From positions 9,256,696-9,320,695 of the forward strand of contig OX579638.1 of assembly GCA_951230915.1 (NCBI GenBank): 64,000 nt of DNA. The letters are read 5' to 3'. Source of the stretch: Antitrichia curtipendula. Taxonomy: Eukaryota; Streptophyta; Bryopsida; Hypnales; Leucodontaceae. The notes beneath the pieces are model-generated. The model did no database searches. It was not told where the DNA came from and saw nothing but the letters and a program-made list of their open reading frames with translations. Position 1 is the first letter of the stretch; the number at the start of each line of letters is the position of its first letter. A program made the translations under genes and the position numbers. Shown here in pieces: positions 10,862 to 26,949 of the stretch.

Positions 10862-12532
10862 GAATTTATAACAGGTATGTATACTTAAATGATTCTAACA
10901 TGACATGCTTGCAAAGTGACTCTAGTCTCAATATGAATCCTCAATTGAAATCTTTATATTTTCAATTGAATCAAATCTATTATTGTTTGAAGTTATCAAG
11001 GTAAAACAACTCATTTTAGATTTATGGTTAGACTTAGGAATTTGCCCTTTATGCCATTGCTTAATTTAAAAAAAAAATTCCTACATAAAGACAAATGTAA
11101 AAAAACAATGAGAGGAATTGAAATGACAAAGAATGAATTTGTAATGAATTTTTGAAGTATTCATTATATCATGGCCCCCCAAAGTCTCTAGAATATCCTT
11201 GTACCAATAAAATTTGCATCCATAATGCTCATTATATACACTTGAGGACTTGAGTAAGTAACAATAATTTCTACGTGAAAGGCCTTAGAAAGTCACTTCC
11301 TACAATAAAATTACATTGAAAAGCTAAAAGTTCTTAATGAGGTCACTAATCACTCCATTATTGTAGCCAAAATCTCATTTATTGAAAAAATCCATAGTGG
11401 GGTCATTCCCTAGTTGTCCACTATGGGGTCTTTATATTACAACATATTGTTTCACCTTACACCAAAATCTGATTTGTTGCAACATGCATAAATGCATTGA
11501 TCTTACATATTTTTGTCTAAAATGTACTTCTTTTACAACAAACTCAAGGGTCAAATTTGGAACACACTCAATAGTTTGAAAATTCAAAATTTTGTTAGAA
11601 AGTATTCAAAAAATACATTTAAAGAGAATATCTAAATCTCAAATCTTCTTGCCATAGTCAACAAGCCCTCCACAAACTAAAATAATTTGAAAACAAATTT
11701 TAGGCTTAAATGCAATTATCCTTCAAAACCTAGCCACATTATACAAATCAAATTTGAAAACAGAATAATTGATATTTACCTAGTTTTTGACAATGACAAC
11801 CTTTATCATTTTTTTTATTATAAAAATAGTTGAACACTTGTACATATAAAAAATTTATTTGTTATACAATTTTCATTTCATTTCAAACTTATTAATAGTT
11901 CTTCGTCCCTAAAAAATAACTCCAAAATGACTCTTTTTTTCAAATAATTTATGTTTAATAATAGTCAAACATCATATATTACCTTGAGCACAATGCCTTA
12001 TCCCCTTTCTACATAATACATTTACACTTTCATCCACATCAAATCGGCTACTATTGCTAGCAAGGGTGACCCCACCTTTGAGCATTCTAATTTCAACATT
12101 TGTATTAAGTACCGCCTAACCAAATATCTTTCATCAATCTTGTTAAAAATGACATTTTCTCATAAAATTGTGCAATTTCGTCAATCTTTTTCCATATAAA
12201 ACCTACCTAAGTCTTCTTTCATTTGAATGGAGGTGATCATCAAAATTATTCCACACAAATGGAAATTATGCTTGTTACAAGCTAGGACTATGCTACTCAA
12301 TCACCTCTGGTCCTTCAGGGATTAATTCAAGGTACTTTCGCAATTGCAAGTCTGCACTTCAAGAGGCAAAAGCTTCTCCCTCTCCACCCAAAAATTGGAC
12401 ACACTTCTATTGAGCAATGTTTTTTAAATTTATATTATGTTATAAATATCTCAATAGCATGAATTGTCCTTGCCTTGGCTTTACAGTAGATGGTGTAGAA
12501 TATTTCACATCCAACAATACTTCATCAATAGC
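10862..12532. other. AT-rich spacer, no gene seen
   Basis: 1.7 kb without recognisable genes. A motif GGTCCTTCAGGGATTAA at about 12310-12326 looks like a degenerate right end of the TTAA MITE family, but no partner end was found. Confidence 0.55.
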
Positions 12533-12754
12533 TAAGAGCAGCCCCACGGTGGCGCGCCAAGGGCCCCAGACACGCCCATTGGCCGGGCCCGGGTTGAAAT
12601 ACTTCCCCACGGCAGGCACGCCAACCTGTTTTTTTTGGCCGGCCACGCCCAAATTTGAGGATGGCACGGGCAAATGGTGCAGCTTGCGCGTGCCGCGCTA
12701 TGTGGTCTGACTCCCATGTGCGGCACAGTGTCAACGTATCCAGTCGTACTCGAA

Positions 12755-15700
12755 ATGGCTGGAAGGCGAGGAAGTGCGCGTGGAGGGAGATTGAGGCAGA
12801 ATGATTCTTTTGGGATTGGAGGAGGTGAAGGAGTAGTATTGTCTAGAAGCAGAAGAGATTGTGAAGGATTTGTGGAGGAATTTGGAGTAGGGTTTGGATA
12901 TGGGATTGAAGGATGTCCAGAGGTTGCATGTTTGAGAGAGCCGTTGGGCGAAGTAGAAATTGGAAGGGCCGAAGGTAGTAGAGGTCGGGGGTGGGGACGC
13001 TACGGACCTCCTGCTGGGTTTGTTCCTGCCGCTGCCGATGCCAGCGCCGGAGGATTTGCGAGAGGTGGTCGATCAAGTGGGAGAATTGGTGGCCGCCGTA
13101 TTACAGCTCCGATAGCGGAAGAGGGTGCTGCTGTGGTAGACGCAGCAGGAGCAAGGCGAGGAGCTGCGCCAACAAGTCGGGAATCACAGCAGGTGAGTTT
13201 CTTCAAAAACTTTAGGGTTGTTTTTAGGTTTGCTTCTTTCTGTACTTTGTTTTTTCTTGCATGTTCTTGTCTTCTTCTTTGCTGATGCTGCATTCATGTT
13301 TATGCTTCAGCGAATTCAAAGGCATCATAGTGGAGAATTTTAGGGTTTCATAGAGGATTGACCACTGTCTATCGTGCTTTCGTTCCCTGCTCTTGTGAAT
13401 GGAATTTTGCTCCTGCTTTTGCTTGATTTCGTAACTGCTGATTTGTATTGGATTCAATTTGATCGTTCCATAGGAGGAAGGCTTGTCCGTTGGCAGCGGA
13501 AGAGGGGGGAGAGGTAGGATTCGACCTACTGCTAGTCAAGGAAGACCACCTGAGGACTTCCTAGAATCTGAAACACAGTTAGACGGAGAGCAAAGGGAGA
13601 AGGTAGTGAAAGGCAGGAATTTCAAAGCGGAAGAAGAAAGGCAATTAACAAAAAGTGTCCTCCAAATTTCACAAGATCCCATTATTGGAAATGCACAGAA
13701 GGGGTCAGCTTTCTGGGAGCGTATCTTTGAACACTACGATGCACGGAGACCATTCAATTTTAGGCCCGCTCGATCTTTAGAATCAAAGTGGGGCTTAATC
13801 AAGCATGACGTTGGTAAATTTATTGGCGTCCTTCAGCAGTGTTCAAATTTGAATATTAGTGGTGCGAACGCAACTGATGTACTTCACCAAGCATTGGAAT
13901 TGTATCGGGTGAAGAGTCCCAAGAACTCTGACTTTGCTTATTTGCATGTCTGGCAACTAGTCAAGGATGTTCCTCGCTGGAATTTAGGTACCACTGGAGA
14001 GAAACCGAAGGCTCCTGTGATGAAGCGCAAAGATATCTCCTCTGAGTCTGATTGCTCATTGTTGCAGCCGATTATGCCTCTTGATGGCGGAGACAATTCT
14101 GCAGCCACAGGAAGCAGAGTGAGACCGTATGGATCTAAACATGCGAAGGAGGCACGGAGGGTATCAAACCTACGGGAGATTGCTGCCTTGAAACAAGCGA
14201 ACGCTACTCAAACCCTAGCAGATGCATCACTACAGAAGAATCAAATTATGGAAGATGCTAATTTATTTCTCTTTATGACTCATTCCACCAATGGGGTCAT
14301 CTCAGACGATGCAGCAAGGTATCTAAAGCTACGTCAAAGAGAAGAGCTTCAGAAATTGGAAGTTCGGCTGGCCCAAACAGACGCTGTCCAAGAAAAATCG
14401 CACCAGCAGATGCCTCCACCAGTCCCTGTTGAAACTGTTGAAGTGCTGCGAAGGAGAGTGCAGGATGCTGTAACTCCTCCCCGCCAAAAACAGAAGCAAC
14501 AGCGTCTCAGCCAGGATGCGGGGAGAAGTGGCGTGCCTGTGCTTCGGCCAGGAGTACCGTCGGTCGGCGACGACCCTGCCAGTGAAGAGCCAGAAATCCT
14601 TGCAGGTGGTTCGCAGCGTTCAAGCACGCCCCACCTCCAAAGTCCTCACATTCACGAGAATGAGGAAGATTGGCTTGAAGATGATGAACACGGTGGGAGT
14701 GAGGCCGTTGCAGATGGAAGAAGTTGGATTCCGGAAACTGAAGAGCAGGTGCGTACCCTCATTCTCAATACCTCTTCAATTCGTCATTCAAATACTAGGC
14801 GTGTAGACAGTTCCTTCTACTAATGTTGTCTTCTAGTTCTCTTACTTAGATTCGGTTTACTTGTTTTGTGCATAAATGCTAAATTTTAGGAGGACTCTGG
14901 CCGTGAGAACCACTTACCACATTTCTGGCAGTACTCCCAAGGCGATGAAGGCATACATGAGGAATTTCAAGATCCATTGGTGCAAGAAGCTGACGGTGGA
15001 CTTCAAGAAGATGCAGGAGGCGCAGAGTTTTCTGACCACGACGATGAAGAGGTTCATGAAGCTGTCGTAGCAACTGGTAAGCTCCTTTGGTTTGCCAGCA
15101 ATTCTCGTGGTCAATTTTTTGATTAATTTTTTAATGCTTCCATATTGTTCTTCTGTTGATGTTCAATGTTGTCTTTCACTGATGCTTTGAACTTCATTTT
15201 AGGTGACAAAATCTACAGAGGAGGGAATACAGTTGGAGGAGTACACGGAGAAGGTAGTCGGTCAATGTTTCCAATTCCACCTCACAGGTACTGTTTTGAG
15301 TATGGTCGACCTTTAACTACGCCTCAAGTATGAACTTCTATTCAAAACAAATTCATTTCATAAAACTCAGTTTGCCCATTTGATTGGATTCAAGGTCACA
15401 GGTACTGTTTTCTCTTTTCGTTATTGGCTCATGAGGCTGCAGTCAAAAATTGCTTTGACGAATCAGACCCCTCACTAACAAACCAGAATGCTAGTGCCAA
15501 TGTCTCAAACCCTGTGTAATGTGACATCCCCAATGAATTTGGAGATGGGCCGTGAGCAACCATGAGGTTCGACTGTAATGGTACCTGATCAGCTTTCCTG
15601 TCCACTATCGATGTCATCGATAGTCATCACATCCTAGCTTGAATGCAAGCCGTGTCTTCAAGTTGAACTTCAAATGCTGCTAGGTAGATTTGCTTTCCAT

Positions 15701-16339
15701 GTTTGATTTGCAATGACGTGGTTACCATCTCCATAATCCTTCACAATTCACATGGCATGCAGAAAAGAGCTTGATTTGAAGCATATAGTTAGTTCATAGT
15801 TGCAAGGAGGTTGGTAGCTCAATGTTTCTTTACAGATGCAAGCATATTGTTTGCTCACAGTTTGAAGGTCATTAGAAGCAAAATCGAAGTTAATTAGGAG
15901 AAGCAGGACTTACATTTTTTGTTCCTATTTGCATTCATAGACTTGCAAGTGTTTCATATCCACCTTTGTGAATTGACAATAGTTTCTACTTGTTTCGAAT
16001 GTGACGGCAATGTGCAGGAGCAGCCATGGCTACGACTTGCAGCATCTTCAGCAGCCGTCAATTGCTGGACTGCATGTCCCTCGGGAATTCACCTCCCTTC
16101 TTCGAAGTCCTGCAGTCCCTCCCCATAGCAACGACCTAGACTTGCAGGTTGGTCGGCACAGCTTCACGCCTTCATACACAGCTGCATTGGAATCAAATAG
16201 TACTAGGAGGTCACAGTGGCTACAATCTCTAGCAGAGAACCCAGCAGTAGACCTTGACACTTACGATGGCACACAGGAAGAAATTGGCAGTGAGAATAGA
16301 AGTTTGGATTTGAATGCTCAGTTCTATTTACAATCATAA
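12755..16339 (+). CDS. PIF/Harbinger ORF1, Myb/SANT- and NAM-associated-like protein
   Basis: The inferred model has five exons: 12755-13192, 13474-14748, 14890-15076, 15203-15287 and 16018-16339. All introns are GT-AG and phases match, giving 768 residues. The N-terminus is Gly/Arg-rich. Exon 2 holds a trihelix/SANT-like segment (FKAEEERQLTKSVLQIS, SAFWERIFEHYD, RSLESKWGLIKHDV). A basic region beginning RPYGSKHAKE then leads to a coiled coil like the NAM-associated C-terminal domain of plant Harbinger ORF1 proteins. Exon 3 is very acidic. In this superfamily ORF1 binds the transposon ends and helps bring the transposase into the nucleus. The start ATG 12755 is the first after the GC-rich terminus followed by the Gly/Arg-rich frame. 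An earlier in-frame ATG at 12674 is possible. Exon joins are inference. Confidence 0.75.
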
Positions 16340-16351
16340 TGTAAGACATTG

Positions 16352-17662
16352 TCAAATTTCAGCACTAGCTCCTTTAAGTGCCCACAAGTGTTCTATAAGA
16401 TCTCCTCGAAGACTGTAATGTGTGTCCTCATTCTCAATTTGTACAGTACCCATAACTAAGTCTTCATAAGAAAGATTTTGACGAATTGGGAGAACTCTGC
16501 CAACATCAAATGGGAAATCTAATCCTGCATCTTCTTCATCCTCGAGAATCATATTATGCAAGATACAACAAGCGAACATGATGTCTGCAATGCAATCGAG
16601 ACTCCACTGGCGGCATGGATTCTGTATGATGGCAAAACGCGCTTGCAACACACCGAAGCATCTCTCGACATCCTTTCGAGCAGCCTCTTGCTTTTGAGCA
16701 AAGTGTCTCTGTTTTGCATCATCAGGTGCGTGAATTGTTTGCACAAAACACGACCACTGTGGATATATCCCATCTGCAAGCAAATAATAACGATTGTACA
16801 ACATATCGTTAACAACAAAGTCCATGTCACTGGCTTCACTTATGAGCATGTTGTGTACCAACGGACTCTGATCAAGAACATTAATATCATTGTTTGCACC
16901 GGGCAAACCAAAAAACATGTGCCATATATGCAATCCCTTGTCAGCTATGGCTTCAAGTACGATGGATCTATTTCCATCTTTGTTTCCATAATCACCCTGC
17001 CAGGCCACCGGGCAATTCTTCCAAGTATAGTGCATGCAATCAATGGAAGCAAACATTCCAGGCCAGCCCCGCTCAGCATTTATGGCCAATTGCTTCTGAA
17101 AGTCAGCTCTTGTCGGTTGTCTCAAATGCTCATCACCAAACTCAGCACGAACTGCAATACAAAAATGCTTCATGTCTTCCATGGCAGTGGACTCAGCAAT
17201 ACGATAGTACTCATCAGTGGCATCAGCTGAAATCCCATATGCCAGCATTCGCAATGCAGCGGTACACTTCTGAATAGAAGAAAGTCCTAATTTCCCAAAA
17301 GCATCGGGCTTTTGCAAAAAGTAAATATCTCTAGCACAAACTCTTTCCACAATGTATAGAAATAGTGGCCTACGCATGCGAAAACGACGACGGAAATGGT
17401 TTGGCCCATAAACGGGACTCTCTGAGAAATAGTCAGCAAACATCCTCTCATGACCTTCTTGCCTCTCTCTTTCTAAATTCCCTCGTCGTCCTGGCCTGGA
17501 GCCTCCTGTTGCTTGTACCTCTGGCTCATCAAGTACATCATCAGGAACATGATTTAGAATACTGTGAAAGATTATGTCCTCCTCCTCATCTGCACGCATC
17601 CTTTCTATATGGGCTGCTACTCTTCCTCTCCATGCCTCCATTTTTGCTAGCAACAATGACAA
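16352..17662 (-). CDS. PIF/Harbinger transposase (DDE, HARBI1-like plant transposon protein)
   Basis: A single open exon of 436 residues, a normal length for plant PIF transposases. A helix-turn-helix-like region (QKCTAALRMLAYGISADATDE) at residues 131-151 is followed by the DDE catalytic core: D208 in ASIDCMHYTW, D297 in LLADGIYPQW and E333 in DVERCFGVLQ. The enzyme would cut at the GAGCA...CCCC termini and reinsert at TWA sites, acting with ORF1. No stop or frameshift is visible. The alternative in-frame ATG at codon 8 would shorten it slightly. It converges on ORF1, so 3' transcripts probably overlap. Confidence 0.92.
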   Translation of the reverse strand: MSLLLAKMEAWRGRVAAHIERMRADEEEDIIFHSILNHVPDDVLDEPEVQATGGSRPGRRGNLERERQEGHERMFADYFSESPVYGPNHFRRRFRMRRPLFLYIVERVCARDIYFLQKPDAFGKLGLSSIQKCTAALRMLAYGISADATDEYYRIAESTAMEDMKHFCIAVRAEFGDEHLRQPTRADFQKQLAINAERGWPGMFASIDCMHYTWKNCPVAWQGDYGNKDGNRSIVLEAIADKGLHIWHMFFGLPGANNDINVLDQSPLVHNMLISEASDMDFVVNDMLYNRYYLLADGIYPQWSCFVQTIHAPDDAKQRHFAQKQEAARKDVERCFGVLQARFAIIQNPCRQWSLDCIADIMFACCILHNMILEDEEDAGLDFPFDVGRVLPIRQNLSYEDLVMGTVQIENEDTHYSLRGDLIEHLWALKGASAEI

Positions 17663-18044
17663 AGTCTACATAACCCAAAAATTAACCCTTCTACCGTTGC
17701 TAATTTTATCTCCTCAACTTCTGAAGCACTCTGAATCACAGAAATAGAAGCAGATCAGCTGCTAGTCCTGGGCGGAAAGCACAGAGATACAAAGAAGAAA
17801 GGCCGACTTTGAAGCATTAAGCCACAGTCAAACCCACCGCTTCAATGCCTGACGCAACGCGTGGGAGAAGCTGTCAGCATTTACAGTTTTTTGCTTGGGG
17901 CCTGGTCCCTCCCTGCTTGGCGGGGCCTCCTGGCGCGTCTGCCGTGGGGCAGCGCAGGCACAGGCACGCGGGGAGGGCTGCGAGGCCACGCCACATCCCC
18001 ACCTGGCGCGGCCCCGTGGCAAGGCCACCGTGGGGATGCTCTAA

Positions 18045-18651
18045 GTAGATAAGTGGAGTCTCAATGTGATGAGAATTGAAGTACTTTGAAGACTTCAATT
18101 CTGCTAGTTGCAGAAGCCACCTGGTGACCGTGTGGTCCTTTACAAGTTAAATGGAATCCCGTGCAAGCTTGTGTCCTGAACTTGCAGGGATCGGATTACC
18201 TGTCAGCTAACTTGTACATAGCAATTCAATGTGAGCCCTCACCTTCAATGAACCAAAAATTACTAGCCCCCCTTTACCTTCTTGATTACTTTTTGGAATA
18301 CTTACACCCAATAATAGCTAGTCCGCTCAAAAGCAAGAGTACTCCTTCCGGGTTTTATATATAATATATAGCTTTGCATAATATATACGGTAGCTTTACA
18401 TCAATTACATGCAGCGGAAGCAGAGAAATTTACGAGCATGAGGATTTGAGCTCATCGACACGAAAGCACGACCGGCCAGAAAAAACACTTCGAAAGCACT
18501 AAACTTAACTTCGGACATGTATGGAAATCCGAGTCACTCAATTGCACTGAAGGGGTTGCACCTTCCAGTGCAATTTGCAGTGTGCACTGCGCTTTGCCGT
18601 GTACGAAGCGGCCTGTCAACCGGTTGCGATCCCCGTCCTGGGATTTTGCCG
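18045..18651. other. Spacer downstream of peroxidase 1
   Basis: Peroxidase 3' flank. It contains a small perfect inverted repeat, AGAATTGAAGT/ACTTCAATTCT, near 18070-18101 and an AT-rich run near 18350-18380 that may serve 3'-end formation. No gene was seen. Confidence 0.5.
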
Positions 18652-21348
<2,697 letters not shown>

Positions 21349-21405
21349 TCAAGATCACTTCGTACCAGCAAAGCTATCCAATACCCTGGAGCCCCTGAGT
21401 TATTA

Positions 21406-21414
21406 CTTATATTG
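21406..21414 (-). promoter_or_regulatory. Possible TATA box of peroxidase 1
   Basis: CAATATAAG on the minus strand lies about 110 bp before the chosen start codon, a plausible TATA position allowing a short leader. There is no further support. Confidence 0.35.
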
Positions 21415-22037
21415 ATTTGCAGCTGGACGGTAGCTACATGCGGTGTTTGTACTTGCCGATTACTAAGTAAGTAAGAGATCACGTGGCAGGCACGCGCAGA
21501 TTCGCAGACTATTTTCTTTTTGTTGTTAAACAAATGAAACGGAAATTTCATCGCAAGGGCAAAATTACAAAGCCTGCCCAGCCACAAGTGGCCTGGCGGG
21601 ACGGGAGCACAAAGTCCGACATTCGCAGATTTCGAAAAGAGGCAGTGCATGCATGCAGTAGCTTTGTGGTACTTTAGGGTAGTGAGCGTGGAAAATGTGT
21701 GCCAACTGAAGTCACCTCTGAAGTCACAGCATTGTATATAATAAGTGATTTGCAACTTCTGTCAACTCCGCATTGAATTTCGGGTCTCTCGCTTTAGTGG
21801 AATGGTGACATTTTTGCAGGTCAGAGACTGAAATTTCAGAGTAAATGCTGTCAGTAGTACTGTACCCCGACTGTGCAACTGAACTTACTGGTAGTTCAGG
21901 TCTAGCTAGCTACAGTACTTGGAGTATATACGTAATACGTTACAGTATGTCTGTGCATTTGTACAGTTACCGTTTTTTTGTTTTAATTTCCTGAACCCCG
22001 GGCGAAGGCTCCACTCTGGACAGAGAGTTTCAGATTG
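21415..22037. other. Peroxidase 1 upstream region
   Basis: Probable promoter region. It contains a TATATAATA run near 21733 and no recognisable gene. The 137-codon minus frame 21342-21755 has no family resemblance. Confidence 0.45.
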
Positions 22038-22334
22038 TAAGGTAGTATGCTCTTAAAGCGACCACTTAAGAGCAGATCGCCTTTTCAGGGAAGTTAAACT
22101 TATTGAAACAATTTTCAGTAAATTTATATAGGAAGAAAAATGGAATTGGCATCTAACCCAAGTCATTTCATATTTTTCAGATCTTTGTAGCATTAGTTAT
22201 GAATTTTTGAAGTTCAAACACAGTGGTTTCTAAAAGCGACCACCTTCTGAAATGTACATAGTTCGAACATTGAAGAAAGCAAAATGTACCTCTGTGTCAT
22301 GATCGCTTTGGCTCTTTTAGAGCATACTACCTTA
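22038..22334. mobile_element. MITE, 297 bp, TAAGGTAGTATGCTC ends
   Basis: The ends are perfect 15-bp inverted repeats, TAAGGTAGTATGCTC, and the similarity extends to about 25 bp. A second, more diverged copy is at 23118-23415, and a related core (a 'agaattagttagggattttgaagtt' type block) occurs near 29265-29285 and inverted near 49470-49600. It is non-coding. Confidence 0.75.
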
Positions 22335-23117
22335 CTTGAAGACACAAACATGGCATACTTTTCATGAGCTCTGTTATGGCACATGCCATGAGAGGACATG
22401 AACAATACTGTATAGTAAATTTAATTGCTACTAACTTAACTGCCGTTTTAATGCACATGTGATTGTTTTTACACAATATAACATTATTAATTGCATCAAT
22501 TGTACTCTGTACTATATAAGCTTGGGACAGGGCAATGGTTGGAGAGAACCACTGGTTAGTTCATTGTTTGCCAGGGCCTTCAGAAAAATAACCGGTTGGA
22601 TTGTGAAAATGGAAGATCCAAAATTGGACAAAAATTTGGTACGACTAGCAACCAACTTGTGTACAAAATAAAAGTTGCATATGTAGCCGCCACTTTCATG
22701 AAATTGGCAAATTTCAACTACTTGCCATTTTGAATCCAAGGTTAGAATCTGGGTTGCTAGAAGTAGGTATGTTCTTGGACAAGGTGGATATTGCTTTAGG
22801 ATTGGTCGTGGCAGCTAGCCCATGCTTTGTTGTCTGTGTTTATCCAATGTAATGAAATTTGGAGTTTAGTTTCAGCATCAGTATGTTCTTGAAAGAGAGG
22901 AATGTAGCCTTTGCAAATTGAAGTTGAAGAAATTGGTCGGTTGGTCCATGAGAATTTGATACTAGAAGAAATGAATCTGAAGTTTTTGACAAGGAGAGGA
23001 TGCAACCGGTGCTCTTTGCACCCCCCACCCCCTGGTTCCTTCTACAAAGAGGAAGCAAATTAATGGGACAACTCTAAAAACTTCCCAAATGCTAGGACAA
23101 GGAGGGAGGGAAGTTGT
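22335..23117. other. Spacer between two MITE copies
   Basis: No gene recognised. The short frames at 22459-22671 and 22512-22739 lie on opposite strands of the same bases and have no family resemblance. Confidence 0.5.
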
Positions 23118-23415
23118 ATGACCTTTTAAGAGCTAATTGCCTTTTGGAGGAAGCTGAACTCCTTGGAACAATGTTCAGTAAATTTTTGTAGGAAGAAAAA
23201 TAGAATTGACATTTATCTGACTCAAATTCGTTTCATATTTTTTGAACCTTTGCAGAATTAGTTACAAACTTTTGAAGTTGAAACCCAGTAGTCACTAAAA
23301 GTGACCTCCTCCTGATTGAAATGTACACTGACTATTGGTACATTGAAAAAAACAAAATGTACCTCTGTGTTAGTGGTTGCTTTCAGAGCACAGTTGCTTT
23401 CAGAACAGACTACCT
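23118..23415. mobile_element. Diverged second copy of the 22038 MITE
   Basis: It runs collinear with 22038-22334: 'aagagctaattgcctttt', 'ttcagtaaattt', 'aggaagaaaaat', 'tttcatat', 'aaaatgtacctctgtgt', ending near 'gactacctt'. The terminal repeats have decayed. Confidence 0.65.
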
Positions 23416-23777
23416 TGTACAGGTTTACAATGGCGCAGCGCAGTACCTTTCTCATCCTCACACACTAGGACACTCTTGCAAGCCATGCTCCATAAATTAT
23501 TTATGTTTAGCTGAGAATGTTTATCTACAAAATCACAAAATGTCTAGATCACAATGAGTCTTTGCAGACTCGGTCTAATACTTTGATGGCATGCACAAGT
23601 TTCAATCAGTTTGGTGAACGTCATTCTCGTCATGCTGGCTGCATCCAGAGCTTCAAAATTGTGGCTTTCAACTGTACAAACTCTAAAAACTAGGATTGGT
23701 ACGTCAAGATTTACTTTTCAGGTTTTTGCGCCGGGCATCCATTTTGAAAATTCCAGAGTCGTGAATCATCTACCAAC

Positions 23778-23983
23778 TTGAGCCCTGAAGTCCTAAGGCC
23801 TTAAAACTGCCATTTCTAGTGCAAAGCACAAAAATTTTAAATGGTAATTTTTTCAGATCTAACCGTAAGACCTTGCAGTAGACTGGTCTAATGTGTGAAA
23901 TTTTTTGGGACCCTACCCGAAAATATAGGAACTACCCGAAATCCATTTTGTCCTCGGAAGAAATGATGGGACTTTACGGGTTA
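23778..23983. mobile_element. Short TTAA-family MITE fragment
   Basis: It contains the family core (AAAACTGCCATTTCTAG, then 'aaccgtaagacctt') and ends ACTTTACGGGTTAA at 23983. The left end near 23778 is degenerate (CCCTGAAGTCC) and no clear TTAA remains there. At about 205 bp it is an internal-deletion relative of the longer copies. Confidence 0.6.
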
Positions 23984-24619
23984 AAGAAATTAACGATTTG
24001 AGATGATAAGGACTTCCTATCTGACACACATTACATATAAAATCGGCACTACTCATGCATGCATTATATATGCACCTTAAAGTCACGTAAAAGTTTTACT
24101 CGTGACAGCTCTACGTACTCGATCGATCAATTGCAAGGAAATTAAATAATGAGAGAGATTGCAAATTTACAATCATGGCATCATTGGGGTCAAAAGCAAA
24201 CTCGAAGAATTTTTAGACTGAAGTTGTTACTTTTCAGAAGCTTTAAATTTGAACATCAATACATTAGATAGGACACTGACTATTGAGCATTGAGATTAAT
24301 TGCAGCTGGGGAAGAGCAACAGTCACCGACAAGTTCGTAGTACGCGGTGTCACTGGTGAGGTTCAGAGCAGCACCATTTTCACCGAACTCAGCACTTACT
24401 AAATTGACACTCAGCTAGTTCCGTCTAGATCGAACTTATTGCAGTTGATCGATCTACTGCGCTAAATCTACCAATTCACTAAGTTGGACTGTTGGAGGAG
24501 CAATAAGAGGGTCTACAGGTCAAGTCGATAATAAAGAAAACTGGGCAGTACAATTAATTTCCTGCGTATGCACGTTTAGGATCGAGCATTTGGTCGCATG
24601 CAAGTGGATTGTAAGTCGA
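23984..24619. other. Spacer downstream of peroxidase 2
   Basis: 3' flank of the peroxidase paralogue. No gene or defined repeat was seen. Confidence 0.5.
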
Positions 24620-26932
<2,313 letters not shown>

Positions 26933-26949
26933 TCACTAATAATTAGTGA

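Larger units (their letters stand above)
12536..18041. mobile_element. Complete two-gene PIF/Harbinger transposon (Harbinger-1)
   Basis: This 5506-bp element is flanked by TAA at 12533-12535 and 18042-18044, the 3-bp target duplication of PIF/Harbinger. The terminal inverted repeat is GAGCA[G/T]CCCCACGGTGGC, intact at both ends. The outermost 150-200 bp at each end are strikingly GC-rich compared with the AT-rich surroundings. Inside are a five-exon Myb-like ORF1 on the plus strand and a transposase on the minus strand, convergent with only 12 bp between their stop codons. Both frames are open, so it is a candidate for an active or recently active autonomous element. Confidence 0.93.

Noticed and set aside
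10750..11004. 84-codon plus-strand frame
   Set aside because: It spans the 10785-10861 hairpin and has no protein character; the repeat explains it.
12417..12710. 97-codon frame
   Set aside because: It crosses the left boundary of Harbinger-1 at 12536, so it cannot be an ancestral gene.
16556..17230. 224-codon plus frame
   Set aside because: Antisense shadow of the Harbinger-1 transposase.
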